Below, piece by piece: positions 7,854 through 14,909 of a stretch of 19,813 nucleotides of DNA. This DNA comes from Gammaproteobacteria bacterium UBA2168 (lineage in GTDB: Bacteria > Pseudomonadota > Gammaproteobacteria > Pseudomonadales > Azotimanducaceae): contig DCWG01000067.1 of the NCBI GenBank assembly GCA_002327525.1, forward strand, positions 1-19,813, read 5' to 3'. The notes below the pieces were generated by a model. It was not told where the DNA came from. It was given only the letters and a program-made list of their open reading frames with translations, and searched no databases. The position numbers and the translations under genes are program-made. Every line of letters begins with the position of its first letter. Position 1 is the stretch's first letter.

Positions 7854-8866
7854 GCCGCCTTCTGGAAGTAGACGATCTGTCGGTCGAGTTCGATACTTAT
7901 GGGGGTATCGTCAAGGCGGTGCGCGGTGTGAGCTTTTCCGTGGATTCCGGCAAAACGCTAGGAATCGTAGGCGAATCGGGCTGCGGCAAATCGGTGACCG
8001 TGCAAAGCGTCATGGGACTCATTCCGATGCCGCCCGGTCGCATAACCTCCGGTAGCGCACGCCTGCGTGGTCAGGACATTCTCGGCCGCAAAACCATCGA
8101 CGGCGAGGACATCCGCGGCGCCGAGATCGGGATGATTTTCCAGGATCCAATGACCTCGCTGAACCCGACAATGACCATCGGCGATCAGATTGCCGAAACG
8201 CTCGAAGTTCACCGCGGACACAGCAAGCAGCAGGCATTCGCACGAGCGGTGGAGCTACTCGAGATGACACGTATTCCCGAGGCGGCGAAGCGCGCGAAGC
8301 AATATCCGTTCGAGTTTTCCGGTGGCATGCTGCAGCGCTCGATGATTGCCATGGCAATTGCTTGCGAACCCGCAATTCTGATCGCCGACGAACCGACGAC
8401 GGCATTGGATGTGACCATTCAGGCACAGATTCTCGATCTGATGAATGACCTGCAGCGGGAAACCGGCATGGCCATCATTCTGATAACTCACGATCTCGGC
8501 GTTGTGGCTCGCATGGCCGATCAGGTCACCGTGATGTATGCGGGACAGATCATCGAGAAGGGTGCCGTCGACGACGTGTTCTACCGCTCCTCCCATCCCT
8601 ATACACTGGGGCTCAGAGCGGCCATGCCCACCAACGATCCCGACGCCCAGCATCGCCTCACGCCCATCGACGGCAGCCCGCCAGATCTTTTCCATCCCCC
8701 ACGAGGTTGCGGCTATTGCGCCCGTTGCCCGTGGGCTATGCGCGTCTGTGAGTCTCGCAATCCCGATCCATTCCACATCAACGAGCAACACTATTCGCGC
8801 TGCTGGCTGCAGCATACAGACGCAGGGGAACCGGCGGAGGAGTTGTACTACGGGAGCGGCGCTTGA
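7850..8866 (+). CDS. oppD: Peptide ABC transporter ATP-binding protein (OppD/DppD)
   Basis: This 338-residue ATPase subunit has a complete nucleotide-binding domain: Walker A GESGCGKS (about 41-48), Q-loop FQDPMTSLNP (Q98), signature FSGGM (156-160), Walker B ILIADEP with E181, and switch histidine H214. The C-terminal extension carries the cysteine cluster C287-x2-C290-x2-C293-x6-C300, with C318 further on, as in the oligopeptide/dipeptide ATPase C-terminal domain. The GTG start at 7850 overlaps the oppC stop (GTGA) and has GAGGAG (7838-7843) six bases upstream. It energises import together with OppF on the cytoplasmic face. Confidence 0.95.
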   Translation: MSRLLEVDDLSVEFDTYGGIVKAVRGVSFSVDSGKTLGIVGESGCGKSVTVQSVMGLIPMPPGRITSGSARLRGQDILGRKTIDGEDIRGAEIGMIFQDPMTSLNPTMTIGDQIAETLEVHRGHSKQQAFARAVELLEMTRIPEAAKRAKQYPFEFSGGMLQRSMIAMAIACEPAILIADEPTTALDVTIQAQILDLMNDLQRETGMAIILITHDLGVVARMADQVTVMYAGQIIEKGAVDDVFYRSSHPYTLGLRAAMPTNDPDAQHRLTPIDGSPPDLFHPPRGCGYCARCPWAMRVCESRNPDPFHINEQHYSRCWLQHTDAGEPAEELYYGSGA

Positions 8867-9831
8867 AGGATCTGTTGGTTACCGATCACCTCACCAAGTA
8901 CTTCGATATCGGTCACGGTCAGCGCGTGCATGCCGTGGACGGAGTGAGCCTCGCTATCGCTGAGCAGGAGATCCTCGGGCTGGTGGGAGAATCCGGATCC
9001 GGCAAATCGACTTTCGGCAAGACCATTCTCGGGCTGCACGACAAGACCTCAGGCACGGTCACGTATCGCGACGAACTGCTGCCCGCGCGCTATGTACCGA
9101 GAGATTTTCAGCGCCACTCGAAAAACATGCAGATGATCTTTCAGGATCCCTATTCTTCCTTGAATCCACGTATGACCGTGGGTGAGATCATCGGTGAGGG
9201 CCTGAAACTGCACACTCGATTGAGCACCGCCCAGGTCCGCGAGTCGGTAGCCGATTGGCTGGTCCGGGTCGGGTTGGAACCCGACCACATGTCTCGCTAC
9301 CCGCACGAATTCTCCGGTGGACAACGCCAGCGCATCGGCATCGCCCGCGCTTTGGTGCTGGAACCGGAATTCGTGGCCTGTGACGAGCCCATTTCGGCAC
9401 TCGATGTGTCCGTGCAGGCACAGGTGGTAAATCTGCTGTACGAGCTGAAAGCCTCCATGGGTCTGACGCTACTGTTCATCGCTCACGACCTGTCGATGGT
9501 GCGTTACGTAAGCGACCGCATGGCAGTGATGTACCTCGGCTGTGTGGTGGAGGTCGGGCCTGCCGACAAGGTCTTTTTCGAGCCGAAGCATCCATACACT
9601 GAAGTGCTCATCGGCTCGAACCCGGAGCCGGACCCCCGCTCGGAGCGCTCACGGCCGTCCACGGCTATCCAGGGTGAGATCCCGTCGCCTGTAAACGTTC
9701 CACCAGGCTGCCGGTTCGCCAATCGTTGCCCGAAGGTCATGGACACCTGCCGAGACAACACACCTGAGTTGATCCCGCTGACCAATACGGGCGACCGCGC
9801 CGTGGCCTGCCACCTCTACGAGAATCCCTAA
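8863..9831 (+). CDS. oppF: Peptide ABC transporter ATP-binding protein (OppF/DppF)
   Basis: This 322-residue partner ATPase starts at TTG (8863), overlapping the oppD stop as TTGA, with GGGAG (8852-8856) six bases upstream. Motifs are Walker A GESGSGKST (42-50), Q-loop FQDPYSSLNP (Q94), signature SGGQRQR (151-157), Walker B with D174-E175, and switch histidine H208. The C-terminal cysteines (C283, C289, C296, C316) match the oligopeptide ATPase extension. It completes a five-gene importer and is the last intact gene of the operon. A transposase remnant begins shortly after its stop, and no clear terminator for this operon was seen. Confidence 0.95.
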   Translation: MKDLLVTDHLTKYFDIGHGQRVHAVDGVSLAIAEQEILGLVGESGSGKSTFGKTILGLHDKTSGTVTYRDELLPARYVPRDFQRHSKNMQMIFQDPYSSLNPRMTVGEIIGEGLKLHTRLSTAQVRESVADWLVRVGLEPDHMSRYPHEFSGGQRQRIGIARALVLEPEFVACDEPISALDVSVQAQVVNLLYELKASMGLTLLFIAHDLSMVRYVSDRMAVMYLGCVVEVGPADKVFFEPKHPYTEVLIGSNPEPDPRSERSRPSTAIQGEIPSPVNVPPGCRFANRCPKVMDTCRDNTPELIPLTNTGDRAVACHLYENP

Positions 9832-9848
9832 GGGGGAACTCTCTCCAG

Positions 9849-9867
9849 ATGGGGACGGGTACACTTT
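9849..9867 (+). repeat. Left inverted repeat flanking the transposase remnant
   Basis: The sequence ATGGGGACGGGTACACTTT here matches the reverse complement of 10683-10701 at 18 of 19 bases. Such GGGGACAGG-type repeats commonly flank REP-associated transposases in Proteobacteria, which supports an element of about 850 bp. Confidence 0.8.
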
Positions 9868-9876
9868 TTGGTCCAG

Positions 9877-9911
9877 TGCCGTCGTCCGATTACCGATCTG
9901 GCGGACAGGCA
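9877..9911 (+). repeat. Imperfect hairpin inside the left end of the RAYT element
   Basis: TGCC (9877-9880) pairs with GGCA (9908-9911), and GTCCG (9884-9888) pairs with CGGAC (9902-9906), leaving a small asymmetric internal loop and a 13-base apical loop. It may be a remnant of the REP-like hairpin recognised by the transposase, or a weak structure after the oppF operon. There is no T-run, so it is not a standard terminator. Confidence 0.35.
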
Positions 9912-9991
9912 GTGTCTACGAAGTAGCAACTACAGACCCTTCTGAACTCTCTAAGATCTCCACACTCAGCGTTTCGACATGGATCACCGAT

Positions 9992-10682
9992 ATAGCCCGG
10001 CTACCACGCATCGACCTTCCTGGAACAGCTCAACATGTTGTTCAACGCGGCCTTGATCGCTCAGCGTGTTTCTGCACCGACCTAGATCGCTGCTTTTACC
10101 TTTCCAGCCTACAGAGAGCAGCCAGCCAGAGCGACTGCCAGCTGCACGCGTACATTCTGATGACCAACCATGTTCACCTATTGGTCACGGGGGAGCGTCC
10201 GCGCGCGGTCTGCGCAATGATGCAGAGTCTCGGCACTCGTTATGCGCAGTATTTCAATGGGCGATACACGCGTACCGGTCCACTCTGGGAGGGACGTTTC
10301 AGCTCCAGCCCGGTTGAGTCGAATGGCTACGTCATTCGTTGTTAGCGATACATCGAGCCGAACCCCGTTCGAGCACGCATGGTGGATCACCCTCGTGACT
10401 ACCGTTGGTCAAGCGTGCACTCAAACGCGTATGGACAGATCGACCCTTTGCTCGTTCCGCATCATCCTGCGTACCTAGCGCTGAGCGAGCACTCGGACAG
10501 CCCGACGGCACAAGTACCGAGATAAACTGCAGGAGACCGTGTCACCTTTGGAGCTCTCTGCGATTCGAAATCAGGTCCATCAGGGGAAGGCACTGGGATC
10601 AACCAGATTTCAGCGGCAGATCCAAGCGCTAGTGGGAAGGCCGGTTTGGCTTGAAGCCGATAGGCAGGCCTACGAATCGGTG
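9992..10682 (+). pseudogene. Decayed REP-associated tyrosine (Y1) transposase
   Basis: The frame reads ARLPRIDLPGTAQHVVQRG from 9995, the standard opening of this family. It then carries the catalytic metal site HAYILMTNHVHLLVT with its H-x-H pair, followed by TGPLWEGRFSS and RYIEPNPVRARMVDHP. Three lesions make it a pseudogene. The start codon is ATA (9992-9994) where family members have ATG, and no ATG, GTG or TTG follows in frame until 10160. A TAG at 10343-10345 replaces the tyrosine expected before RYIE. A one-base-type shift near 10481-10490 moves the C-terminus to another frame (KYRDKLQETVSPLELSAIRN, then QGKALGSTRFQRQIQALVGRP). These transposases normally act on REP palindromes and are single-stranded DNA enzymes. 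The remnant lies between 19-bp inverted repeats. Confidence 0.85.
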
Positions 10683-10701
10683 AAAGTGTACCTGTCCCCA
10701 T
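10683..10701 (-). repeat. Right inverted repeat flanking the transposase remnant
   Basis: The reverse complement here is ATGGGGACAGGTACACTTT, identical to 9849-9867 except one base. The shifted transposase frame reads straight through it (V-Y-L-S-P-F-P), so the original end of the gene has been lost. Confidence 0.8.
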
Positions 10702-10723
10702 TTCCTTCCATTTCCGCCCAATT

Positions 10724-10751
10724 AAAAAAGGGGCGCCGAAGCGCCCCTTTT
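10724..10751 (-). terminator. Rho-independent terminator of the TonB receptor gene
   Basis: On the minus strand the order is AAAAGGGGCGC, loop TTCG, GCGCCCCTTTTTT. This is a perfect GC-rich stem with an extra-stable UUCG tetraloop and a six-T tail. It lies 20 bases beyond the receptor stop. The A-run on the other side makes it potentially bidirectional. Confidence 0.92.
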
Positions 10752-10771
10752 GAAACGTAGAGAGCTGGTCT

Positions 10772-13700
10772 CTACTGAAAGGCTCCAAACTTCCATTGGA
10801 ACTCAAGACCCCACATGCGGGGGTTGGTGGGCTCGACCACGCGACGGTGACCCTGCGATTCACCGTAGTCGAACTGGTTGCGTACACCGATCTCGTCGAG
10901 GATATTGTTGACGAATGCCGACACACCCCACTTCTCATCGGCACTGTTCCAGCTCACACGAGCATCCCAACGCCAGAACTCCGGCGCGAGCGACAGCGGG
11001 CTTTCCGGCACGGGCCGGCCCGCTGCCTGAAACTCACCCGTATAGGCGATGGACGTAAGGAAGGTCATCTTGCCCATGTCCCCCATCTGCCGGACGTACT
11101 CCGCCCAGGCGGTGGACTTGTGCTCCGGAACCCGAGGCAGCGGCTCGCCCTCGATACCGAAGTTGCGTTCGGCAACGGTGAAGATGCCGGCAGGTGCGTA
11201 CGGGTTGTTGCCATCGACCACACCCCTCGTGCCGGTAGTAGGCTCGACCAACTCGTCGTCGTATTCGGCGTCCGTGTAGCTGTAGTTGAAGCCAATCGTC
11301 AGGTTGTCCGTGGCGAGCCACAGGCCTTCGATCTCGAAACCAATGGTCCGCGCCGCGGGGGCGTTACGCACTGAGGTGCTCACGCCCGTGAAGGAAGACA
11401 CGGAGTACTGCAGGTGTACGCCCTCGTAGTCGTAGTAGTACAACGACCCATTCAACTGCAACGTGCCGTCCAGCAGCTGGCCCTTGTAGCCGAGCTCATA
11501 GGCGGTGATGTCCTCGGGATCGTAAGTCGGAATGAACGAGAAGTAACCCAGGTTGAATCCGCCTGCGCGATAACCGGTCGTGACGGAAAAGTACACCAGG
11601 TCGTCATCGGTGGGCGTGTAGTCGATGTTCACCCGCCAGGTGGTCTCATCGAAATCGTTCTCGATCGAACGGTAGATGGACCGGCTGAAGGGAACACCTC
11701 GGCCGCGCAGCGTATCGAAGTCGAGGACCGAACCGTCGGCAGCCAGACCACCCGTGACATTCTGATTGTACTCAGCGAGAGTCAGCGCGCCATCACTATT
11801 GCCGTCTCCACACGCCGCAGCGCCGGCGTTGGCGACACAGGTCCCCAGTGCCGACATGGACTCCTGGTAGAGAAAGAGATTCTCCTCCGCTTCCTTGTCG
11901 TCCTCTGCATAACGTACACCGAGCGTCACAGCGAACAGATCGTTGATCTGCCACTCACCCTGCAGGTAGACGGCCCAGGCCTCGGTCCGGTTTTCCGTAT
12001 CCCAGATGAAGGTGGTTCCGTCGGATACCGGGCCGTGGTCGACCCTGCCGTTGTTGTGCAGGTTGTCACCGAGCCAGGCACCGTCGGCGAAATAGACTTC
12101 CTTGATGTTCGGGTCACTGAACGACGGAATCGCAATAGCACCAGCAAGGTTGGGCACGACACCAGCCTTACCCAGATCCTGCGCGGTCCGATGACTCACT
12201 TGCATAGCCCCGATGTACAGGAACGCCGTCGCGTCGCCGCCCAGATAGGCACTGGGTCCGGCAGCCCCGTATTGCGCGGCATCCGTGTAGCGCGACCACG
12301 AATCGGGCGAATAGAAGTCCAACTGCTGGTCGATGTCGTTCTTATAGTAGAACGCACCACCGGTCAGCGTGATGTCCTCACCGATGTCGTAGAACACCTG
12401 AATCTCGTGCTGCAGGTTCTCGTTCTCCTGAGCCGCGTAGAACTGCTGGTCGTGCGGCAGTCCGGTGCGGTCGTCTTCCGTGGTGCGGTCGTAGAAATAG
12501 TCAGTGTATGCACCGATGTATTTCAGCGTCAGGTCATCCATGACATCCCACGTGACATTCAGGTAAGCCGCCTGGTGGTCGAAGAACTCGTCCTGATGGC
12601 CGTTGGTCCAGCCTTTCAGGTCGTCGCCCTCCAGGTCGTCAGGCAACCCCGTGCCGTCGCCATGAATGGTGCGGTCAGCCAGAGCCTGCAAAGCGTCATC
12701 TCCAAACGCCTGATAGGCGTAGTTAGGACGCCCGAAACCGCTGGTCGCGGTGCCGTCCGCGGCAACCCCGACCGAGTCCACGCCGCCAACGATGGGCTGC
12801 GCGTACTTGGTTACGCCGTTCAACGTGAACGCATACCACGGGTTGGCCGAATTGATGTACGGGGTCGCCGCCAGTCCCGCCGGGACGATACAACCCGGTG
12901 TGGAGCGGTCGGTTGCACTCGCGCACATCGCCGCGCCCGGGGCGGTGGGATCCTGAATGGGCCGCCAGCCGTGGAATGGAACACTGGTCCAGCGTTCACC
13001 ACCGTTGACCGGATCGCGCATGCCGCCCTGCTCACTGACCACCAGAGCACCGGCGCCCTGGGCACCGGACATCATGCGACGGTAGCTGCGTTCGTTGCCG
13101 CGCAGGTATACGGACAGATTGTCCATCGGTGTGAACTCAAGCGACAGCGTGTAGTTTTCATCGCCCCAACTGTTGATATCCGGATTTCCCGGTTGCACGT
13201 CATCAAAGAAGCCGTCACGCGTACGCTTCACACCGGTGGCCCTGGCGTTGAGCAGGCCTGGAATGAGCGGTCCGGATATCATCGTGAAGATTTCCTTGGT
13301 GTTGTAGCTGCCGACGATGGCCTTCACTTCGCCCTCGAACTCGTCGGTGGGCTTCTTACTGTGAAAGTTCACAGCACCGCCCACACCATTGCGCCCATAC
13401 AGGGTTCCCTGTGGTCCACGCAGCACCTCGATGCGCTCGATGTCGAACAGACCACCCTCGGTGGACGCGATACCGAAGTCCTCGGAGTACGCCCCGTCAT
13501 AGTAAGTTGCAATACCCGGGTCTCCGCCCAGCGCCCGAAACAAACGTCCAACACCCCGAATGGAGAGGTCGTACGGCTGAATGGTGGTCGCAGGAATGTA
13601 GTTCTGCAGGTCTTCCTGGTTGCGAAGCCCGAAATTCTCGATGAACTCACCGGTAAATGCGGTTATAGATATAGCGGTGTCCTGAACAGTCGATTCCCGC

Positions 13701-13828
13701 CGTTCCGCGGTAACCACCACCTCTTCGATCTGCCGCCCTTCGGCCGCTATCGCAGATGTTGTGAACCCCGGAATCAGCAGTACTGCTGTCAGCAATACGC
13801 CGCTGCCACGTAAAACCCGTGAAAGCAT
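10772..13828 (-). CDS. TonB-dependent outer-membrane receptor
   Basis: This 1018-residue TonB-dependent transporter imports a large or scarce ligand across the outer membrane using TonB energy. It starts at the ATG read from 13828, six bases after GGAGGGG (13835-13841). A TTG 15 bases further upstream would put that binding site inside the gene. A signal peptide ends near TSAIAAEG and is followed by the TonB box region IEEVVVTAERR. Plug-domain blocks are IRGVGRLFRALGGDPGIATY, IEVLRGPQGTLYGRNGVGGA and VNFHSKKP. The C-terminal barrel has repeated aromatic strands and ends M-W-G-L-E-F-Q-W-K-F. It is longer than most family members (about 700-850) because of long extracellular loops. One loop has an EF-hand-like sequence at residues 675-686. 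The plug resembles the large catch-all group rather than BtuB or siderophore receptors, so the ligand is unknown. Confidence 0.95.
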   Translation of the reverse strand: MLSRVLRGSGVLLTAVLLIPGFTTSAIAAEGRQIEEVVVTAERRESTVQDTAISITAFTGEFIENFGLRNQEDLQNYIPATTIQPYDLSIRGVGRLFRALGGDPGIATYYDGAYSEDFGIASTEGGLFDIERIEVLRGPQGTLYGRNGVGGAVNFHSKKPTDEFEGEVKAIVGSYNTKEIFTMISGPLIPGLLNARATGVKRTRDGFFDDVQPGNPDINSWGDENYTLSLEFTPMDNLSVYLRGNERSYRRMMSGAQGAGALVVSEQGGMRDPVNGGERWTSVPFHGWRPIQDPTAPGAAMCASATDRSTPGCIVPAGLAATPYINSANPWYAFTLNGVTKYAQPIVGGVDSVGVAADGTATSGFGRPNYAYQAFGDDALQALADRTIHGDGTGLPDDLEGDDLKGWTNGHQDEFFDHQAAYLNVTWDVMDDLTLKYIGAYTDYFYDRTTEDDRTGLPHDQQFYAAQENENLQHEIQVFYDIGEDITLTGGAFYYKNDIDQQLDFYSPDSWSRYTDAAQYGAAGPSAYLGGDATAFLYIGAMQVSHRTAQDLGKAGVVPNLAGAIAIPSFSDPNIKEVYFADGAWLGDNLHNNGRVDHGPVSDGTTFIWDTENRTEAWAVYLQGEWQINDLFAVTLGVRYAEDDKEAEENLFLYQESMSALGTCVANAGAAACGDGNSDGALTLAEYNQNVTGGLAADGSVLDFDTLRGRGVPFSRSIYRSIENDFDETTWRVNIDYTPTDDDLVYFSVTTGYRAGGFNLGYFSFIPTYDPEDITAYELGYKGQLLDGTLQLNGSLYYYDYEGVHLQYSVSSFTGVSTSVRNAPAARTIGFEIEGLWLATDNLTIGFNYSYTDAEYDDELVEPTTGTRGVVDGNNPYAPAGIFTVAERNFGIEGEPLPRVPEHKSTAWAEYVRQMGDMGKMTFLTSIAYTGEFQAAGRPVPESPLSLAPEFWRWDARVSWNSADEKWGVSAFVNNILDEIGVRNQFDYGESQGHRRVVEPTNPRMWGLEFQWKFGAFQ
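11771..11806 (-). other. EF-hand-like calcium-binding loop in the TonB receptor
   Basis: Residues 675-686 of the receptor read DGNSDGALTLAE. They match the 12-position EF-hand loop: D at 1, N at 3, D at 5, G at 6, a hydrophobic at 8, T at 9 and E at 12. It follows a C-V-A-N-A-G-A-A-A-C segment that could form a disulfide, inside a long insertion between barrel strands that is probably extracellular. Confidence 0.6.
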
Positions 13829-13885
13829 GGTTTTCCCCTCCAACTCTCTATATTTGCCAGGACCCTTTCGCGGACCCTGCTTTGC

Positions 13886-13914
13886 GCCGCACGGGACTTC
13901 CCACCGTACGCGGC
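13886..13914 (-). promoter_or_regulatory. Hairpin in the receptor mRNA leader
   Basis: In the transcribed strand GCCGC pairs with GCGGC and ACGG with CCGT around a nine-base loop, with a two-base bulge on one side. It lies about halfway along the predicted leader of roughly 150 bases between the promoter and the ATG at 13828. Two GGGTCC direct repeats (complements of 13860-13865 and 13872-13877) follow it. I cannot assign it to a riboswitch class. Confidence 0.4.
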
Positions 13915-13980
13915 ATTTCCATTATCTGGGCGAGCCAGCACCTCTCCTTAGATCGCGACTCACACGATTCGCCCCATTCG

Positions 13981-14009
13981 GTTATAAGGCTCTCTTGGCA
14001 GGGTGTCAA
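13981..14009 (-). promoter_or_regulatory. Sigma-70 promoter for the TonB receptor
   Basis: On the minus strand a perfect TTGACA (complement of 14004-14009) is followed by a 17-base spacer and TATAAC (complement of 13981-13986). This is a near-consensus promoter, and transcription should begin near 13974. Its -35 box overlaps the stop codon of the NUDIX gene upstream. The receptor is therefore probably transcribed on its own, with the terminator at 10724-10751 closing the unit. Confidence 0.8.
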
Positions 14010-14572
14010 CGTGGAATTACAGGGCTGCCGTAAAGAGAATGGTCCAAGTCGCACTTTTTCCGCATACGCAATACGGACGTATCGCGCGTGAAACGATGGA
14101 GTTTCTGCAGCGGCGCCCAGACGAGATCATGAGATTCGGCGCTCACGCGGTATGCGTCACTGCGTGCAAGGAATGCGTAGCGCACGTCGAAATGCTGGTG
14201 CCCAGGCTCGTCACCGCGCGCCGGAATATCGTGAATGTCCACATCGAACGCAGCGCGGCTGAGCGCTTCCAGTTCGAGCCCACTTTCTTCCGTTCCTTCC
14301 TTCCAGGCCACCGCCAGGGGGTCGGGATCGCCGTCGCTGTGTCCGCCCGGTTGCAACCAACGGTCTAGTTTCTTGTGGTGCGTGAGCAGCACGGCATCGC
14401 GCGCCTGATTGACGATCCACGCGCTGCCGGTTACATGCCCGGGAAGACAATCTCTGTGAAAGCAGCGCGGCTGCTGTTTCACGAAGGCGATGAAACGCTC
14501 GACCATGTCGCTCTCTTGAGGATAGCGGACCAGGTAGCCCTCGAGCGTCGCGATCAGTTTGCTTCGATGCAT
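14006..14572 (-). CDS. NUDIX hydrolase
   Basis: This 188-residue protein has a NUDIX box at about residues 76-99: GGHSDGDPDPLAVAW, then K-E-G-T-E-E-S-G-L. The metal-binding glutamates (E92, E95, E96) are present. The canonical first E of the box is a proline and the R of REUxEE is K91. These changes suit the subfamily with GH-x-D-GD-x-DPL rather than MutT itself. NUDIX enzymes cleave nucleoside diphosphates linked to another group, and the substrate here is unknown. I chose the ATG at 14572 because homologues usually begin M-H-R-S-K-L. Longer GTG (14620) or ATG (14608) starts are possible and none has a clear ribosome binding site. The gene is divergent from the small monooxygenase-fold gene and lies just upstream of the receptor promoter. 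Confidence 0.85.
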   Translation of the reverse strand: MHRSKLIATLEGYLVRYPQESDMVERFIAFVKQQPRCFHRDCLPGHVTGSAWIVNQARDAVLLTHHKKLDRWLQPGGHSDGDPDPLAVAWKEGTEESGLELEALSRAAFDVDIHDIPARGDEPGHQHFDVRYAFLARSDAYRVSAESHDLVWAPLQKLHRFTRDTSVLRMRKKCDLDHSLYGSPVIPR

Positions 14573-14622
14573 GCGGTTGCTATTCTGCGAGGTAAGAATT
14601 TCTACCATAGTAGGGGACACTC

Positions 14623-14907
14623 ATGATCGCAGTCATCGCAAAACTCAATGTGGCCAAGGGCAAGGAAGCCGAGTTCGAGGAGGTCATGCTCTCACTCGCA
14701 ACACAAGTACGCGCAAAGGAACCGGGTAACGACCTCTACACGCTGTGTAAGGACGATGACGGCAACTACGTCGTCATGGAACTGTACAAGGATGACGAGG
14801 CTCTGGCAGCCCACGGTCAGTCGGAGCACTTCAAGGCATCGGGCGCCGCCTTCCGCGGTCTCATGGCCGGTGCACCCGAGATCACGAGAATGGAAGTAGT
14901 CGGCTAG
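14623..14907 (+). CDS. Antibiotic biosynthesis monooxygenase (ABM) domain protein
   Basis: This 94-residue protein has the single ABM ferredoxin-like fold. It opens MIAVIAKLNVAKGKEAEFEE, which is strand one and helix one. It continues with EPGNDLYTLCKD and YVVMELYKDDEALAAHGQS, and the conserved H of A-H-x-x-S-E-H-F follows. Family members such as YgiN act on quinols or are small dimeric oxygenases without cofactor, but most are uncharacterised. AGGGG (14612-14616) sits six bases before the ATG. The gene ends two bases from the convergent cobT stop, and its start is about 50 bases from the divergent NUDIX start. No functional link to either neighbour is evident. Confidence 0.88.
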   Translation: MIAVIAKLNVAKGKEAEFEEVMLSLATQVRAKEPGNDLYTLCKDDDGNYVVMELYKDDEALAAHGQSEHFKASGAAFRGLMAGAPEITRMEVVG

Positions 14908-14909
14908 CG

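Larger units (their letters stand above)
9832..10771. other. Intergenic stretch between the opp operon and the receptor gene
   Basis: Apart from the transposase remnant (9992-10682), its two inverted repeats, a weak hairpin (9877-9911) and the receptor terminator (10724-10751), I see no gene here. No intact small open frame with a convincing ribosome binding site was found. Confidence 0.7.

Noticed and set aside
10405..10632. Separate small genes at 10242-10478 and 10405-10632
   Set aside because: They are out-of-frame shadows of the transposase remnant, with no ribosome binding site or recognisable domain.
11414..13813. A 799-codon open frame on the plus strand opposite the TonB receptor
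   Set aside because: It mirrors a receptor gene with full domain motifs, promoter, ribosome binding site and terminator. Its translation shows no recognisable domain, and long antisense frames are common opposite GC-rich genes.
13886..13914. Group II intron domain V
   Set aside because: The hairpin has a CGTACGG stretch like some domain V ends, but there is no GAAA-capped 34-nt hairpin and no intron-encoded protein nearby.
13829..13980. Cobalamin riboswitch in the receptor leader
   Set aside because: A GGTGGGAAGTCCC stretch loosely recalls the conserved core. The closing stem, the GCAACTGT-like element and the B12-box-like end were not found, and the receptor does not look like BtuB.
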